Shown here piece after piece: positions 8,292 through 16,429 of a stretch of DNA of 25,545 nucleotides. The notes beneath the pieces are model-generated. The model saw only the letters and a program-made list of their open reading frames with translations, did no database searches and had not been told where the DNA came from. Origin of the DNA: Thiobacillus sp. (GTDB taxonomy: Bacteria; Pseudomonadota; Gammaproteobacteria; Burkholderiales; Thiobacillaceae). The number at the start of each line of letters is the position of its first letter. Position 1 is the stretch's first letter. Position numbers and translations under genes: made by a program. Where the stretch lies: the NCBI RefSeq assembly GCF_024708915.1, contig NZ_JANJXQ010000159.1, positions 1 to 25,545 on the forward strand, in the 5' to 3' direction.

Positions 8292-8570
8292 ATGATTCAG
8301 TCGTTTCGCTGCCGCGACACTCAGGCACTGTTTGAGCGCAAACGGGTGCCGCGCTTCGTCAACATCGAACGTGTCGCCCGGCGCAAGCTGGAACAACTGG
8401 AATGGGCGGAACGCGTCGAGGATTTGCGCATCCCGCCGCAAAACCGTCTGGAAGCCTTGAAGGGCAGCCGTAAAGGACAATGGAGCATTCGCATCAACGA
8501 TCAATGGCGTGTGTGCTTCCGTTTTGAAGCCGGACAGGCGCTTGATGTGGAAATCGTCGACTATCACTGA
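8292..8570 (+). CDS. higB: HigB-like (RelE superfamily) mRNA-interferase toxin
   Basis: A 92-residue protein of the plasmid-maintenance killer family, a RelE-fold ribosome-dependent ribonuclease. Diagnostic stretches are MIQSFRCRDTQALF at the start, RLEALKGSRKGQWSIRIND around residues 52-70, and WRVCFRFE followed by a C-terminal DVEIVDYH. The Arg/Lys-rich middle and the terminal YH are typical of HigB. It precedes its antitoxin by 12 bases, the reversed toxin-first order characteristic of higBA. It starts 48 bases after the MmeI-like stop. No residue expected from the family appears missing. The symbol reflects family membership, not proven orthology. Confidence 0.92.
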   Translation: MIQSFRCRDTQALFERKRVPRFVNIERVARRKLEQLEWAERVEDLRIPPQNRLEALKGSRKGQWSIRINDQWRVCFRFEAGQALDVEIVDYH

Positions 8571-8582
8571 GGAGCGTGCGCG

Positions 8583-8888
8583 ATGAAGAAACTCTCTCCG
8601 ATTCACCCCGGCGAAATCCTGCTGGAAGAATTTCTGAAGCCGATGGGCCTTAGCCAGTATCGGCTGGCCAAGGAAGTCGGCGTGCCGCCGCAGCGCATCG
8701 GCGAAATCGTGGCCGGTCGCCGCTCGGTCACGGCCGATACCGATTTGCGGCTGTGCCGGTTTTTCGGCTTGTCCGAAGGCTACTGGCTGCGCGGCCAGGC
8801 GCGTTACGACATGGAAATGACGAAGGATGCGCTGGCTGGCGAACTGGATAAAATTCATCCTTGGTCACCTGATCGCGCTGCGGCATGA
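8583..8888 (+). CDS. higA: HigA-like XRE-family antitoxin
   Basis: A 101-residue helix-turn-helix protein that should bind and neutralise the upstream toxin and autorepress the pair. It opens with the family hallmark KLSPIHPGEILLEEFL, followed by the HTH at residues 23-62 (LSQYRLAKEVGVPPQRIGEI and onward) and the conserved FFGLSEGYWLRGQARYDME tail. A GAGGAG lies about 8 bases upstream of the ATG. Only 18 bases separate its stop from a duplicated serS promoter fragment, so the downstream border of this cassette lies right here. A truncated relative of this gene occurs at 9772. Confidence 0.93.
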   Translation: MKKLSPIHPGEILLEEFLKPMGLSQYRLAKEVGVPPQRIGEIVAGRRSVTADTDLRLCRFFGLSEGYWLRGQARYDMEMTKDALAGELDKIHPWSPDRAAA

Positions 8889-8906
8889 GTGGCGGTGTGC
8901 CAGGAT

Positions 8907-9013
8907 TTTCGCGGACAATCCCTTTTTGCCTTATTTGATCTGAATTCCCATGCTTGATATCCGGCTGCTGCGTAAAGACGCAGCTCTCGTCGCCGAGCGT
9001 CTCGCCGCGCGCG
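8907..9013 (+). repeat. Displaced copy of the serS promoter and first 21 codons
   Basis: 107 bases matching 9809-9916 with about eight differences and one single-base gap. It covers 43 bases before the serS ATG plus the first 63 coding bases. The match begins at TTTCGCGGACAATCCC and ends abruptly at GCCGCGCGCG, where sequence resembling the end of an MmeI-like gene takes over. It marks the original or an earlier serS 5' end pushed upstream by an insertion. Confidence 0.9.
8950..9012 (+). pseudogene. Truncated serS 5' fragment
   Basis: Encodes [21 protein letters not shown], differing from intact SerS only by Arg for Gln at residue 5. It then runs into unrelated sequence, so the open frame that continues to 9210 is a chance fusion and cannot make a synthetase. 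Several third-position changes relative to intact serS show that the copies have diverged or came from different strains. It still carries a promoter-like upstream segment, so the stretch to the next TA pair could be transcribed from it. Confidence 0.88.
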
Positions 9014-9049
9014 CAACGACACCCGGACGGAAGCTGGAGCGCGGTGTGA
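9011..9049 (+). pseudogene. 3' relic of a second, diverged MmeI-like gene
   Basis: In the appropriate frame this reads AQRHPDGSWSAV and stop, against AQRHADGSYSAT and stop at the end of the intact MmeI-like gene. Over 44 bases (9011-9054 against 8205-8248) 38 match, and homology continues past the stop through TGATGCAT. The conservative protein changes indicate a separate homologous allele, not a fresh copy. It abuts the truncated serS fragment across a shared GCGC. From here to 9170 nothing else is recognised; the stretch is AT-richer. Confidence 0.8.
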
Positions 9050-9170
9050 TGCATGGCTTTCGGGCGGGTTTGGCAGGGCGGGCGGTCTCGCTCTATACCA
9101 GTAGCGTATTAAATTTTATCCTTGTCGGCGTCATTGATGACGATGGCGCGTTTCAACCAAGGAGTGGCGC

Positions 9171-9401
9171 ATGGAGCATCTGGATCGCATTACCCAACAG
9201 CCTGATGTGATGGGCGGCAAGGCGTGCATCCGCGGCATGCGCGTTACGGTCGGCATGGTCGTGGGGCAAATCGGCGCAGGGCACAGCATCGATGACGTGC
9301 TCGCCGATTATCCCTACCTGGAACGCGAGGACATCATGCAGGCGCTTCGGTATGCCGCATGGCGCGCCGAAGAACGCGAGGTCATGCTGGGCAACGCATG
9401 A
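9171..9401 (+). CDS. DUF433-family antitoxin
   Basis: A 76-residue DUF433 protein. The motif DVMGGKACIRGMRVTVGMVV (residues 12-31) is the family signature, a short winged-helix-like fold, followed by GHSIDDVLADYPYLEREDIMQAL, which fits the usual xxDxLxxYPxLxxEDI pattern. DUF433 proteins are commonly encoded just before DUF5615 PIN-like proteins and are regarded as their antitoxins. A GGAG sits 6 bases upstream of the ATG, and the stop overlaps the next start (ATGA). It lies in the second relic unit between an R-M gene remnant and a truncated higA, so it probably replaced a HigB-HigA-type module. Confidence 0.9.
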   Translation: MEHLDRITQQPDVMGGKACIRGMRVTVGMVVGQIGAGHSIDDVLADYPYLEREDIMQALRYAAWRAEEREVMLGNA

Positions 9402-9775
9402 AACTGCTCGTCGACATGAACCTGTCGCCACGCTGGACGGGGATGCTGGCGGGTTTCGGCTTCGAAGCGGTGCACTGGTCAACGCTTGGCGCGATGAATG
9501 CGCCGGACTCGGAGATCATGGCCTACGCCAGAATGAACAACTATGTGGTGCTGACCCACGATCTGGATTTCGGTGCGATCCTTGCCGTGACTCAGGGCGA
9601 GAAACCCAGTGTGGTACAAATCCGTGCTGAAGATGTCAGCCCGGATGCAATCGGCAAACAGCTTGCCGCCGCCCTGAAGCAGATGGAGACCGAGTTGGAA
9701 GAGGGCGCATTGCTGACCGTGGACCCGAACCGAACACGTTTGCGTGTGCTGCCCTTGCAGCCAAAACAGTCATGA
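9398..9775 (+). CDS. DUF5615 PIN-like toxin
   Basis: A 125-residue protein of the DUF5615 PIN-like family, a putative ribonuclease toxin. Visible acidic positions are Asp6 in LLVDMNLSP, Asp37 and Glu39 in DSEIMAYAR, and Asp55/Asp57 in THDLDFG. The DMNLSPRW start and the THDxDFG motif are characteristic. The ATG overlaps the DUF433 stop; an in-frame upstream extension to 9359 is an overlap artefact. Its stop overlaps the ATG of a truncated higA-like fragment (TCATGA). Toxicity is inferred from family and context; experimental knowledge of the family is thinner than for VapC. Confidence 0.88.
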   Translation: MKLLVDMNLSPRWTGMLAGFGFEAVHWSTLGAMNAPDSEIMAYARMNNYVVLTHDLDFGAILAVTQGEKPSVVQIRAEDVSPDAIGKQLAAALKQMETELEEGALLTVDPNRTRLRVLPLQPKQS

Positions 9776-9806
9776 AGAAGCTCACCCCGGTTCATCCCGG
9801 CGAAAC
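9772..9806 (+). pseudogene. Truncated higA-like 5' end
   Basis: ATG followed by codons for KKLTPVHPGE, matching the start of the intact antitoxin (KKLSPIHPGE) with conservative changes. Homology then ends and the serS promoter repeat begins at 9809. The frame would stop at 9846 after 24 codons. About ten codons survive, with no HTH. It overlaps the preceding PIN-like stop, so it is probably still translated as a meaningless short peptide. It shows that this unit once carried, or recombined with, a HigA module next to serS. Confidence 0.82.
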
Positions 9807-9808
9807 AA

Positions 9809-11154
<1,346 letters not shown>

Positions 11155-11155
11155 T

Positions 11156-12571
11156 TCAGCCCGGCCCGATGGGCAGGCCTTCCTCGCTGTCGCCCAGATT
11201 GATCAACGGGTTGTATTCCGGCTCCAGCCGCAGCAGGATGTCGTAATAGTTGCGGATGTTTTCGGCAAAATGCAGCGCCTCGCCGCCGCGCGCATAGCCG
11301 TATTTCATGGTGCTGGCATAGGTGCCCCGGCTTAGATGCGGCAAAGCCTCCTTGACGTCGGCCCAGCTGTCCGGGCTGCCGTTGCGCGCCTGCGCGATGC
11401 GGCGCGCGTCTTCCATGTGCCCCTGTCCCTGATTGTAGGCGGCCAACGCCAGCCAAGTGCGGTCGGGCTCGGCGATGCGGTCGGGCAGGGCTGTTTTCAA
11501 CATGAGCAGATAACGCGCACCTCCAAGAATGCTCTGGCGCGCATTGAGGCGGTCGGTGATTCCCATGCGGTCGGCCGTTTCCCCGGTCAGCATCATCAGC
11601 CCCCGCACCCCTGTCGGCGAGGTGGCGAATGCATTCCATTGCGATTCCTGATAGCCGATGGCGGCGAGCAGGCGCCAGTCGATGCCGGTGAGGGTTTGCG
11701 CCTCGTGAAAATGCTGGCGCAGTTCGGGCAGCCGTTGCCGGCGGCGCTGCAGGATGCCGAGGATATCCGTGCTGTCCAGCCGCTTGACGTGGCCGAAATA
11801 GCGCTCGTAAATGCGCTTGATGGTGCCGTCCTTGCGCGACTGCTCGACGAAGCGCGCCAGCGCATTGCGCAGCGCCTGCGAACTGTGGGGGGGCAACGCC
11901 CATACGATTTTCTGCGTATCGCCGATGTCGAACGCAACCGCCAGTTCAGGGTAGAAATTGCGCATCGGATCGAAATCCATGCCGTTGATGACCACCGCGT
12001 CGTATTTGCCGGCTCGCAGCTGCGCGAGCAGTTCCTCCGGCCAGACGTTGTCCAGTGCCGACCAGGCAAGTTCTGGATGCTTGCGTTGCAAGCGCATCAG
12101 CATGGGCGTATGCCCGGAGCCGATAATCAGGGCCAGCCTTTTGCCGGGCAAGTCCGCCATGCTGCGCGGCGCTTTGTCGCTGGCGCGGTAAACGATGTGG
12201 ACCGGCGTTTCAAACAGCACCGGACCCGCAATCAGGTGGCGATCCTTCACGACTGCAAGCGGCAGGGCCGCCGCCGCCAAGTGGATCTGGTGCGTGTCGA
12301 GCAGTTCGAACAGCGCTTCGGGGCGGCTTTTTTCGGTCCAGCTGAGCGACCAGTTCTGCGACCGGCTGAACGCCACCATCAAGTCATGCTCGAATCCGGC
12401 GGCCTCGCCATTGTGGGCGATGTAATAGGTGGCCGGGCTGTTGCGTGCGCCGACCCGTAACTCGCCGGTGGTTTCGGGCGGGGGCAGGGAACGGCTGCAG
12501 GCAGCCAGCGCCAAAGCCAGCACCAGCGCAGCGAGCCTCCCGATCGACCCCCCTGTTTTTATGGTGAGCAT
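11156..12571 (-). CDS. mltF: MltF-like membrane-bound lytic transglycosylase (lipoprotein)
   Basis: Cleaves peptidoglycan between MurNAc and GlcNAc to give 1,6-anhydro ends. Residues 1-25 form a lipoprotein signal with lipobox LAAC (Cys25). A periplasmic solute-binding-type domain (SBP_bac_3, roughly 40-270) is followed by an SLT domain, roughly 290-450. The catalytic Glu309 lies in IGYQESQWNAFATSPTGVRG, with later motifs GGARYLL and AAYNQGQGHMEDA. This is the MltF layout, and the 471-residue length agrees. The frame extends to a TTG at 12610, but the ATG at 12571 puts the signal peptide at the very N-terminus. No good Shine-Dalgarno is visible. It converges on serS with one base between stops, so the two may share termination or interfere. 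Confidence 0.92.
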   Translation of the reverse strand: MLTIKTGGSIGRLAALVLALALAACSRSLPPPETTGELRVGARNSPATYYIAHNGEAAGFEHDLMVAFSRSQNWSLSWTEKSRPEALFELLDTHQIHLAAAALPLAVVKDRHLIAGPVLFETPVHIVYRASDKAPRSMADLPGKRLALIIGSGHTPMLMRLQRKHPELAWSALDNVWPEELLAQLRAGKYDAVVINGMDFDPMRNFYPELAVAFDIGDTQKIVWALPPHSSQALRNALARFVEQSRKDGTIKRIYERYFGHVKRLDSTDILGILQRRRQRLPELRQHFHEAQTLTGIDWRLLAAIGYQESQWNAFATSPTGVRGLMMLTGETADRMGITDRLNARQSILGGARYLLMLKTALPDRIAEPDRTWLALAAYNQGQGHMEDARRIAQARNGSPDSWADVKEALPHLSRGTYASTMKYGYARGGEALHFAENIRNYYDILLRLEPEYNPLINLGDSEEGLPIGPG

Positions 12572-12625
12572 GGGCGCAGTCTGACCGAGTGCGAAATTTT
12601 CGTCCAGCAAACTGCCTGGCTCGGT

Positions 12626-12631
12626 TACAAT
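12626..12631 (+). promoter_or_regulatory. Probable -10 element for tRNA-Ser
   Basis: TACAAT (5 of 6 consensus) ends 10 bases before the mature tRNA 5' end. No convincing -35 was found. The GC-rich stretch between the -10 and the tRNA resembles a stable-RNA discriminator region. Confidence 0.45.
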
Positions 12632-12641
12632 ACGCGCCGCC

Positions 12642-12731
<90 letters not shown>

Positions 12732-12840
12732 CCCCCGTTCCCCTCGCATCTCCGTCGAGGCTTTGGCCCTACTTACAGCGGGCTTGAAAATTCCTCTCAT
12801 CACCTCAAAATAAAGCCAGTGACCCGGGCTTATTCCTGCT

Positions 12841-13149
12841 ATGGCAACCAAGCGAGAAGGCAGTACCCTACTGGAACCAGCCGCGGCGAAAGTGAAGCCG
12901 CCGCCCCTGTACAAGGTTTTACTGCTGAATGACGACTACACTCCAATGGAGTTCGTGGTGCTTGTCCTGAAAAAGTTTTTTGGCATCGACCAAGAACGGG
13001 CGACACAAATCATGCTCAAAGTGCATACTGAGGGCGTAGGTGTGTGCGGGGTGTACCCTAGGGATATCGCTCATACCAAGGTCGAGCAGGTTGTGGATTT
13101 CGCGCGGCAGCATCAGCATCCGCTGCAATGTACGATGGAGGAAAGTTAG
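12841..13149 (+). CDS. clpS: ATP-dependent Clp protease adaptor ClpS
   Basis: N-recognin that delivers bulky N-degron substrates to ClpAP. The 102-residue protein has a flexible N-terminal tail (1-22), then the core with the substrate pocket: Asn30-Asp31-Asp32 in [14 protein letters not shown], and His62 in [16 protein letters not shown]. It lies directly before clpA with adjacent stop and start codons, so it is translationally coupled. A TTGAAA at 12784-12789 could be a -35, but no good -10 goes with it. No strong Shine-Dalgarno is seen before the ATG. The assignment is secure from motif and neighbour. Confidence 0.97.
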   Translation: MATKREGSTLLEPAAAKVKPPPLYKVLLLNDDYTPMEFVVLVLKKFFGIDQERATQIMLKVHTEGVGVCGVYPRDIAHTKVEQVVDFARQHQHPLQCTMEES

Positions 13150-15402
13150 ATGATTGCCCAGGAACTCGAAGTCACGCTGCACATGGCATTCATGGACGCA
13201 CGGCAGAAGCGCCACGAATTCATTTCCGTGGAGCACCTGCTGATGGCGATGCTGGACAACCCTTCGGCGGTGGAAGTGTTGCGCGCCTGCGGCGCCAACA
13301 TCGAGGCCATGCGCGAACAGCTCGGCAAATTTATCGAGGAACACACGCCCAAGGTGACGGGCGAGGGCGAGGTCGACACCCAGCCGACGCTCGGTTTCCA
13401 GCGCGTGATCCAGCGTGCCATCCTGCACGTGCAGTCGTCAGGCAAGAAGGAAGTCACCGGCGCCAACGTGCTGGTGGCAGTGTTTGGCGAGAAAGATTCG
13501 CATGCGGTGTATTTCCTCAGCCAGCAGGGCGTGACGCGGCTTGATATCGTCAATTTCATCTCTCACGGCATCACCAAGACCCCGCAGAGCGAGCCGATAC
13601 GTCCCGACGAGGCGACGGAAACCAATGCCGAAGCACCGGCGGCTTCTCCGCTCGACAGTTTCGCGCAGAATCTGAATTCGCAGGCATTGGCCGGCAAGAT
13701 CGACCCCCTGATCGGACGCGACCAGGAACTGGAACGCGTGATCCAGACCCTGTGCCGCCGGCGCAAGAACAATCCCTTGCTGGTAGGCGAAGCCGGGGTG
13801 GGCAAAACGGCGATAGCCGAAGGTCTGGCGCGCCGCATCATCGAGGGGTCGGTACCTGAAATTCTGGGGAAAAGCACGGTGTATGCCCTGGATATGGGCG
13901 CCTTGCTGGCCGGCACCAAATACCGTGGCGACTTCGAACAGCGCCTGAAAGGCGTGTTGAAGCAGCTGTCCGACAATCCCAGCGCCATTCTGTTCATCGA
14001 CGAGATTCACACCCTGATCGGCGCCGGGGCGGCATCCGGCGGAACGCTCGATGCCTCCAACCTGCTGAAGCCGGCACTGTCGTCCGGGCAGTTGCGCTGT
14101 ATCGGTGCGACGACCTATACCGAATACCGCGGCATTTTCGAGAAAGACCATGCGCTGTCGCGGCGCTTCCAGAAGATCGACGTGCCGGAACCCTCGGTCA
14201 ACGAAACCGTGGCGATCCTGCGCGGCCTGAAGTCGCGCTTCGAGGACCACCATGGCGTCAAATACACGGCGGCGGCGCTGACCACGGCGGCGCAACTGGC
14301 GGCACGCTACATCAACGACCGCCATCTGCCGGACAAGGCGATCGACGTCATCGACGAGGCGGGCGCGGCGCAGCGCATCCTGCCGAAATCGAAGCAAAAG
14401 CGCGTCATCACGCCGCGCGAGATCGAGGACATCATCGCCAAGATTGCGCGGATTCCGCCCAAGACCGTGTCGTCCGACGACAAGAACTCGCTGAAGACGC
14501 TGGACCGCGATCTGAAGGCCGTGGTGTATGGCCAGGAGGCCGCAATCGATGCGCTGGCGACGGCAATCAAGATGTCGCGCAGCGGTCTCGGTGATCCGCA
14601 AAAACCGATCGGCAATTTCCTGTTTTCCGGCCCGACCGGAGTCGGCAAGACCGAGGTTGCCAGACAGCTGGCCTATGTGCTGGGAGTCGAATTGATCCGC
14701 TTCGACATGTCGGAGTACATGGAGCGTCATGCGGTGTCGCGGCTGATCGGCGCGCCTCCCGGCTATGTCGGTTTTGACCAGGGCGGATTGTTGACTGAGG
14801 CCATTAACAAACATCCCTATGCCGTTGTTTTGCTGGATGAAGTTGAAAAGGCCCACCCGGACATTTTCAACGTGCTGTTGCAGGTGATGGATCACGGCAC
14901 GCTGACCGACACCAACGGGCGCAAGGCCGATTTCCGCAATGTGGTGCTCATCATGACCACCAATGCGGGCGCGGAAATGCTCAACAAATCGACCATCGGG
15001 TTCTCCGGTTCGCGCGCAAGCGGGGACGAGATGGGCGAAATCCGCCGCATGTTCACGCCGGAATTCCGCAACCGGCTGGACGCGATCATCCCGTTTGCGC
15101 CGCTGACCGAGCCGGTCATCCTGCAGGTGGTCGACAAGTTCCTGATGCAGTTGGAAGAGCAACTGCACGAGAAGAAGGTCGAGGCGGTATTCACCGACGC
15201 GCTGAAGGCCTATCTCGCCAAGCACGGCTTCGACCCGCTGATGGGCGCACGGCCGATGGCACGCCTGATCCAGGACACCATCCGCAAGGCGCTGGCCGAT
15301 GAACTGCTGTTCGGCAGGCTGGCGCAGGGCGGGCGGGTGACGATCGATCTGGACGCCAGCGGAAAGGTCGGCCTGGAGTTTGAAGAGGCCGTGGCGGCGT
15401 AA
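13150..15402 (+). CDS. clpA: ATP-dependent Clp protease ATP-binding subunit ClpA
   Basis: AAA+ unfoldase that feeds ClpP and receives N-degron substrates from ClpS. It has 750 residues: the double Clp-N repeat (1-145), a linker, AAA domain 1 with Walker A GEAGVGKT at 213-220, AAA domain 2 with GPTGVGKT at 494-501, and the ClpP-docking IGF loop at 616-618. There is no ClpB-type middle coiled coil, and the IGF loop excludes ClpB. A GGAGGAAAG just upstream, inside the end of clpS, is its ribosome binding site. clpP is not in the window. The reading frame is complete and normal in length. Confidence 0.98.
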   Translation: MIAQELEVTLHMAFMDARQKRHEFISVEHLLMAMLDNPSAVEVLRACGANIEAMREQLGKFIEEHTPKVTGEGEVDTQPTLGFQRVIQRAILHVQSSGKKEVTGANVLVAVFGEKDSHAVYFLSQQGVTRLDIVNFISHGITKTPQSEPIRPDEATETNAEAPAASPLDSFAQNLNSQALAGKIDPLIGRDQELERVIQTLCRRRKNNPLLVGEAGVGKTAIAEGLARRIIEGSVPEILGKSTVYALDMGALLAGTKYRGDFEQRLKGVLKQLSDNPSAILFIDEIHTLIGAGAASGGTLDASNLLKPALSSGQLRCIGATTYTEYRGIFEKDHALSRRFQKIDVPEPSVNETVAILRGLKSRFEDHHGVKYTAAALTTAAQLAARYINDRHLPDKAIDVIDEAGAAQRILPKSKQKRVITPREIEDIIAKIARIPPKTVSSDDKNSLKTLDRDLKAVVYGQEAAIDALATAIKMSRSGLGDPQKPIGNFLFSGPTGVGKTEVARQLAYVLGVELIRFDMSEYMERHAVSRLIGAPPGYVGFDQGGLLTEAINKHPYAVVLLDEVEKAHPDIFNVLLQVMDHGTLTDTNGRKADFRNVVLIMTTNAGAEMLNKSTIGFSGSRASGDEMGEIRRMFTPEFRNRLDAIIPFAPLTEPVILQVVDKFLMQLEEQLHEKKVEAVFTDALKAYLAKHGFDPLMGARPMARLIQDTIRKALADELLFGRLAQGGRVTIDLDASGKVGLEFEEAVAA

Positions 15403-15475
15403 TTTCCCGTAAAGCTTCGTGCATGCGTGACCGTAAACCTTCCTAGCGGCAGGCGCTATCGGGTTGCTGGCGGCG

Positions 15476-15505
15476 CTCCCATTTTCAATTTCATGAAGAT
15501 GGGAG
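15476..15505 (+). promoter_or_regulatory. Hairpin in the leader of the coiled-coil protein gene
   Basis: CTCCCATTTTC and GAAGATGGGAG form an 11-bp stem with a single G-U wobble in RNA and an 8-base loop. No T-tract follows, so it is not a standard terminator. It lies 52 bases upstream of the next ATG. A role in clpA mRNA 3' end stability or control of the downstream gene is possible. Confidence 0.5.
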
Positions 15506-15510
15506 AACCG

Positions 15511-15539
15511 GGCAAAACGATGCCTGCGGTCTGTTTGCC
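15511..15539 (+). promoter_or_regulatory. Second leader hairpin
   Basis: GGCAAA and TTTGCC form a 6-bp perfect inverted repeat around a 17-base loop, starting 5 bases after the first hairpin and ending shortly before the GGAAGGAA ribosome binding site. It is weaker than the first, and may be coincidental. Confidence 0.3.
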
Positions 15540-15556
15540 GAGACGGAAGGAAATTC

Positions 15557-16126
15557 ATGAACGCCCACTACGCATCGCGTGCCGCCGCCACGCTGGCAAT
15601 GCTGCTGTCAGTCTGCGTCCAGGCTGCCGACACAGAACTTGGCAAGGCTGTGCCCGAAACCCCGGCCATCTCCGCCGATGATCTGGCCGCGATAGGCGAG
15701 CGCATCCGCCAGACCGGGGCGCAGATCCGCGCCGACATCAAGGAGGCACGTGCCCGCCTCGATGCCCAGAAGGCGCAAGAGGAAGCAGAGCGCAAGCGAG
15801 ACGCTGAGCAGGCGCGCCTGCAGGCGATCAGGGAAAGCAAAAACCGGCAAGCCGCAGAGGCCGCTCAGACGCGGGCCCGCCAGGAAGCAGCAGCCCAGGC
15901 GGAACAGGCCGCACGCGAGCGCCAGGAGGCGTTGCGCGCGCAGCGGCAGCAGACAGAGAAGGCAGAGAAGGCCAAACGCGAGGAGCAACTCGCTCTGGCG
16001 GCGCAATCCACCAAAGATGAGCAGGCAGCCAGGCTGCAGACGGCCAAGGAAAAGGCGGCCGAAGCGCTCAGTCAAGCGCGTGCATCGGCCGGGGTGAGGG
16101 CGTTTGCTGAAGAGCCGGGCCGCTAA
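15557..16126 (+). CDS. Secreted coiled-coil protein of unknown function
   Basis: Not recognised as a named family. The 189-residue protein starts with a Sec signal peptide (hydrophobic AAATLAMLLSVCV, likely cleaved after VQA near residue 23). A short segment follows, then from about residue 50 to 180 an uninterrupted charged Ala/Glu/Gln/Arg helix, strongly predicted coiled coil. Composition resembles the TolA or OmpH/Skp helical regions, but neither a TolA C-terminal domain nor a Skp head is seen. Cys20 lies inside the signal and is not a convincing lipobox. A strong GGAAGGAA precedes the ATG. It stands alone between clpA and the polysaccharide operon. Periplasmic location is well supported, function unknown. 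Low complexity makes homology claims risky. Confidence 0.8.
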   Translation: MNAHYASRAAATLAMLLSVCVQAADTELGKAVPETPAISADDLAAIGERIRQTGAQIRADIKEARARLDAQKAQEEAERKRDAEQARLQAIRESKNRQAAEAAQTRARQEAAAQAEQAARERQEALRAQRQQTEKAEKAKREEQLALAAQSTKDEQAARLQTAKEKAAEALSQARASAGVRAFAEEPGR

Positions 16127-16153
16127 GACGGTCCCGGCAGTCCGGCGGGCCGT

Positions 16154-16181
16154 AAAACAAAAGCGGCGCCCAAGGCGCCGC
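16154..16181 (-). terminator. Intrinsic terminator for a minus-strand transcript
   Basis: GCGGCGCC (16163-16170) and GGCGCCGC (16174-16181) form a perfect 8-bp GC stem with a 3-base loop. On the minus strand it is followed by TTTTGTTTT (complement of 16154-16162), the textbook arrangement. On the plus strand no T-tract follows, so it does not clearly terminate the coiled-coil gene. No minus-strand gene is evident upstream of it. Confidence 0.7.
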
Positions 16182-16429
16182 AAAAAACCCGGTGTGGCAG
16201 GAGGAGGAGCGCCCAAGGACAAACCCTGTACCAGGTTCTACATAGTCTGAATATAGGCCAGTAAACGGCTTGCGCCAGCGGTATGAAATTTCAGTCTGAG
16301 GTAGTGATTCTGCATTACGGCAGTGATCGTTTTTTTCTTTAGTTCCTTGCCTGCTGACCGCCCCCAACTTGCCGAACGCCGCGGAATCCCGCACCATACC
16401 GGCGATTTTTCTGAATGACCGGAGCGTCA
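16182..16429. other. Intergenic stretch before the EPS operon; no firm gene
   Basis: Holds two copies of AGTCTGA (16244-16250 and 16293-16299), a plus-strand T-run at about 16330-16336, and on the minus strand a 25-codon open frame (16238-16315) without a ribosome binding site. It must contain the promoter of the polysaccharide operon, but no convincing sigma-70 or sigma-54 site was identified. A minus-strand small RNA ending at the terminator near 16160 is possible. Confidence 0.4.

Noticed and set aside
8950..9210. 86-codon plus-strand frame as a novel gene
   Set aside because: It is a chance fusion of 21 serS codons, an out-of-frame R-M relic and the region before the DUF433 gene.
12572..12610. 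Upstream TTG start for the lytic transglycosylase
   Set aside because: It would bury the lipoprotein signal 13 residues from the N-terminus; the ATG at 12571 gives a standard signal peptide.
12784..12812. Sigma-70 promoter for clpS
   Set aside because: TTGAAA is good, but the best -10 at acceptable spacing matches only 3 of 6 positions.
16182..16260. Sigma-54 promoter for the EPS operon
   Set aside because: TGGCAG is present, but no GC doublet lies 10 bases after the GG; spacing fails on both strands.
16238..16315. 25-codon minus-strand frame as a small protein gene
   Set aside because: It has no ribosome binding site or recognisable family. It is kept only as part of the possible small-RNA region.
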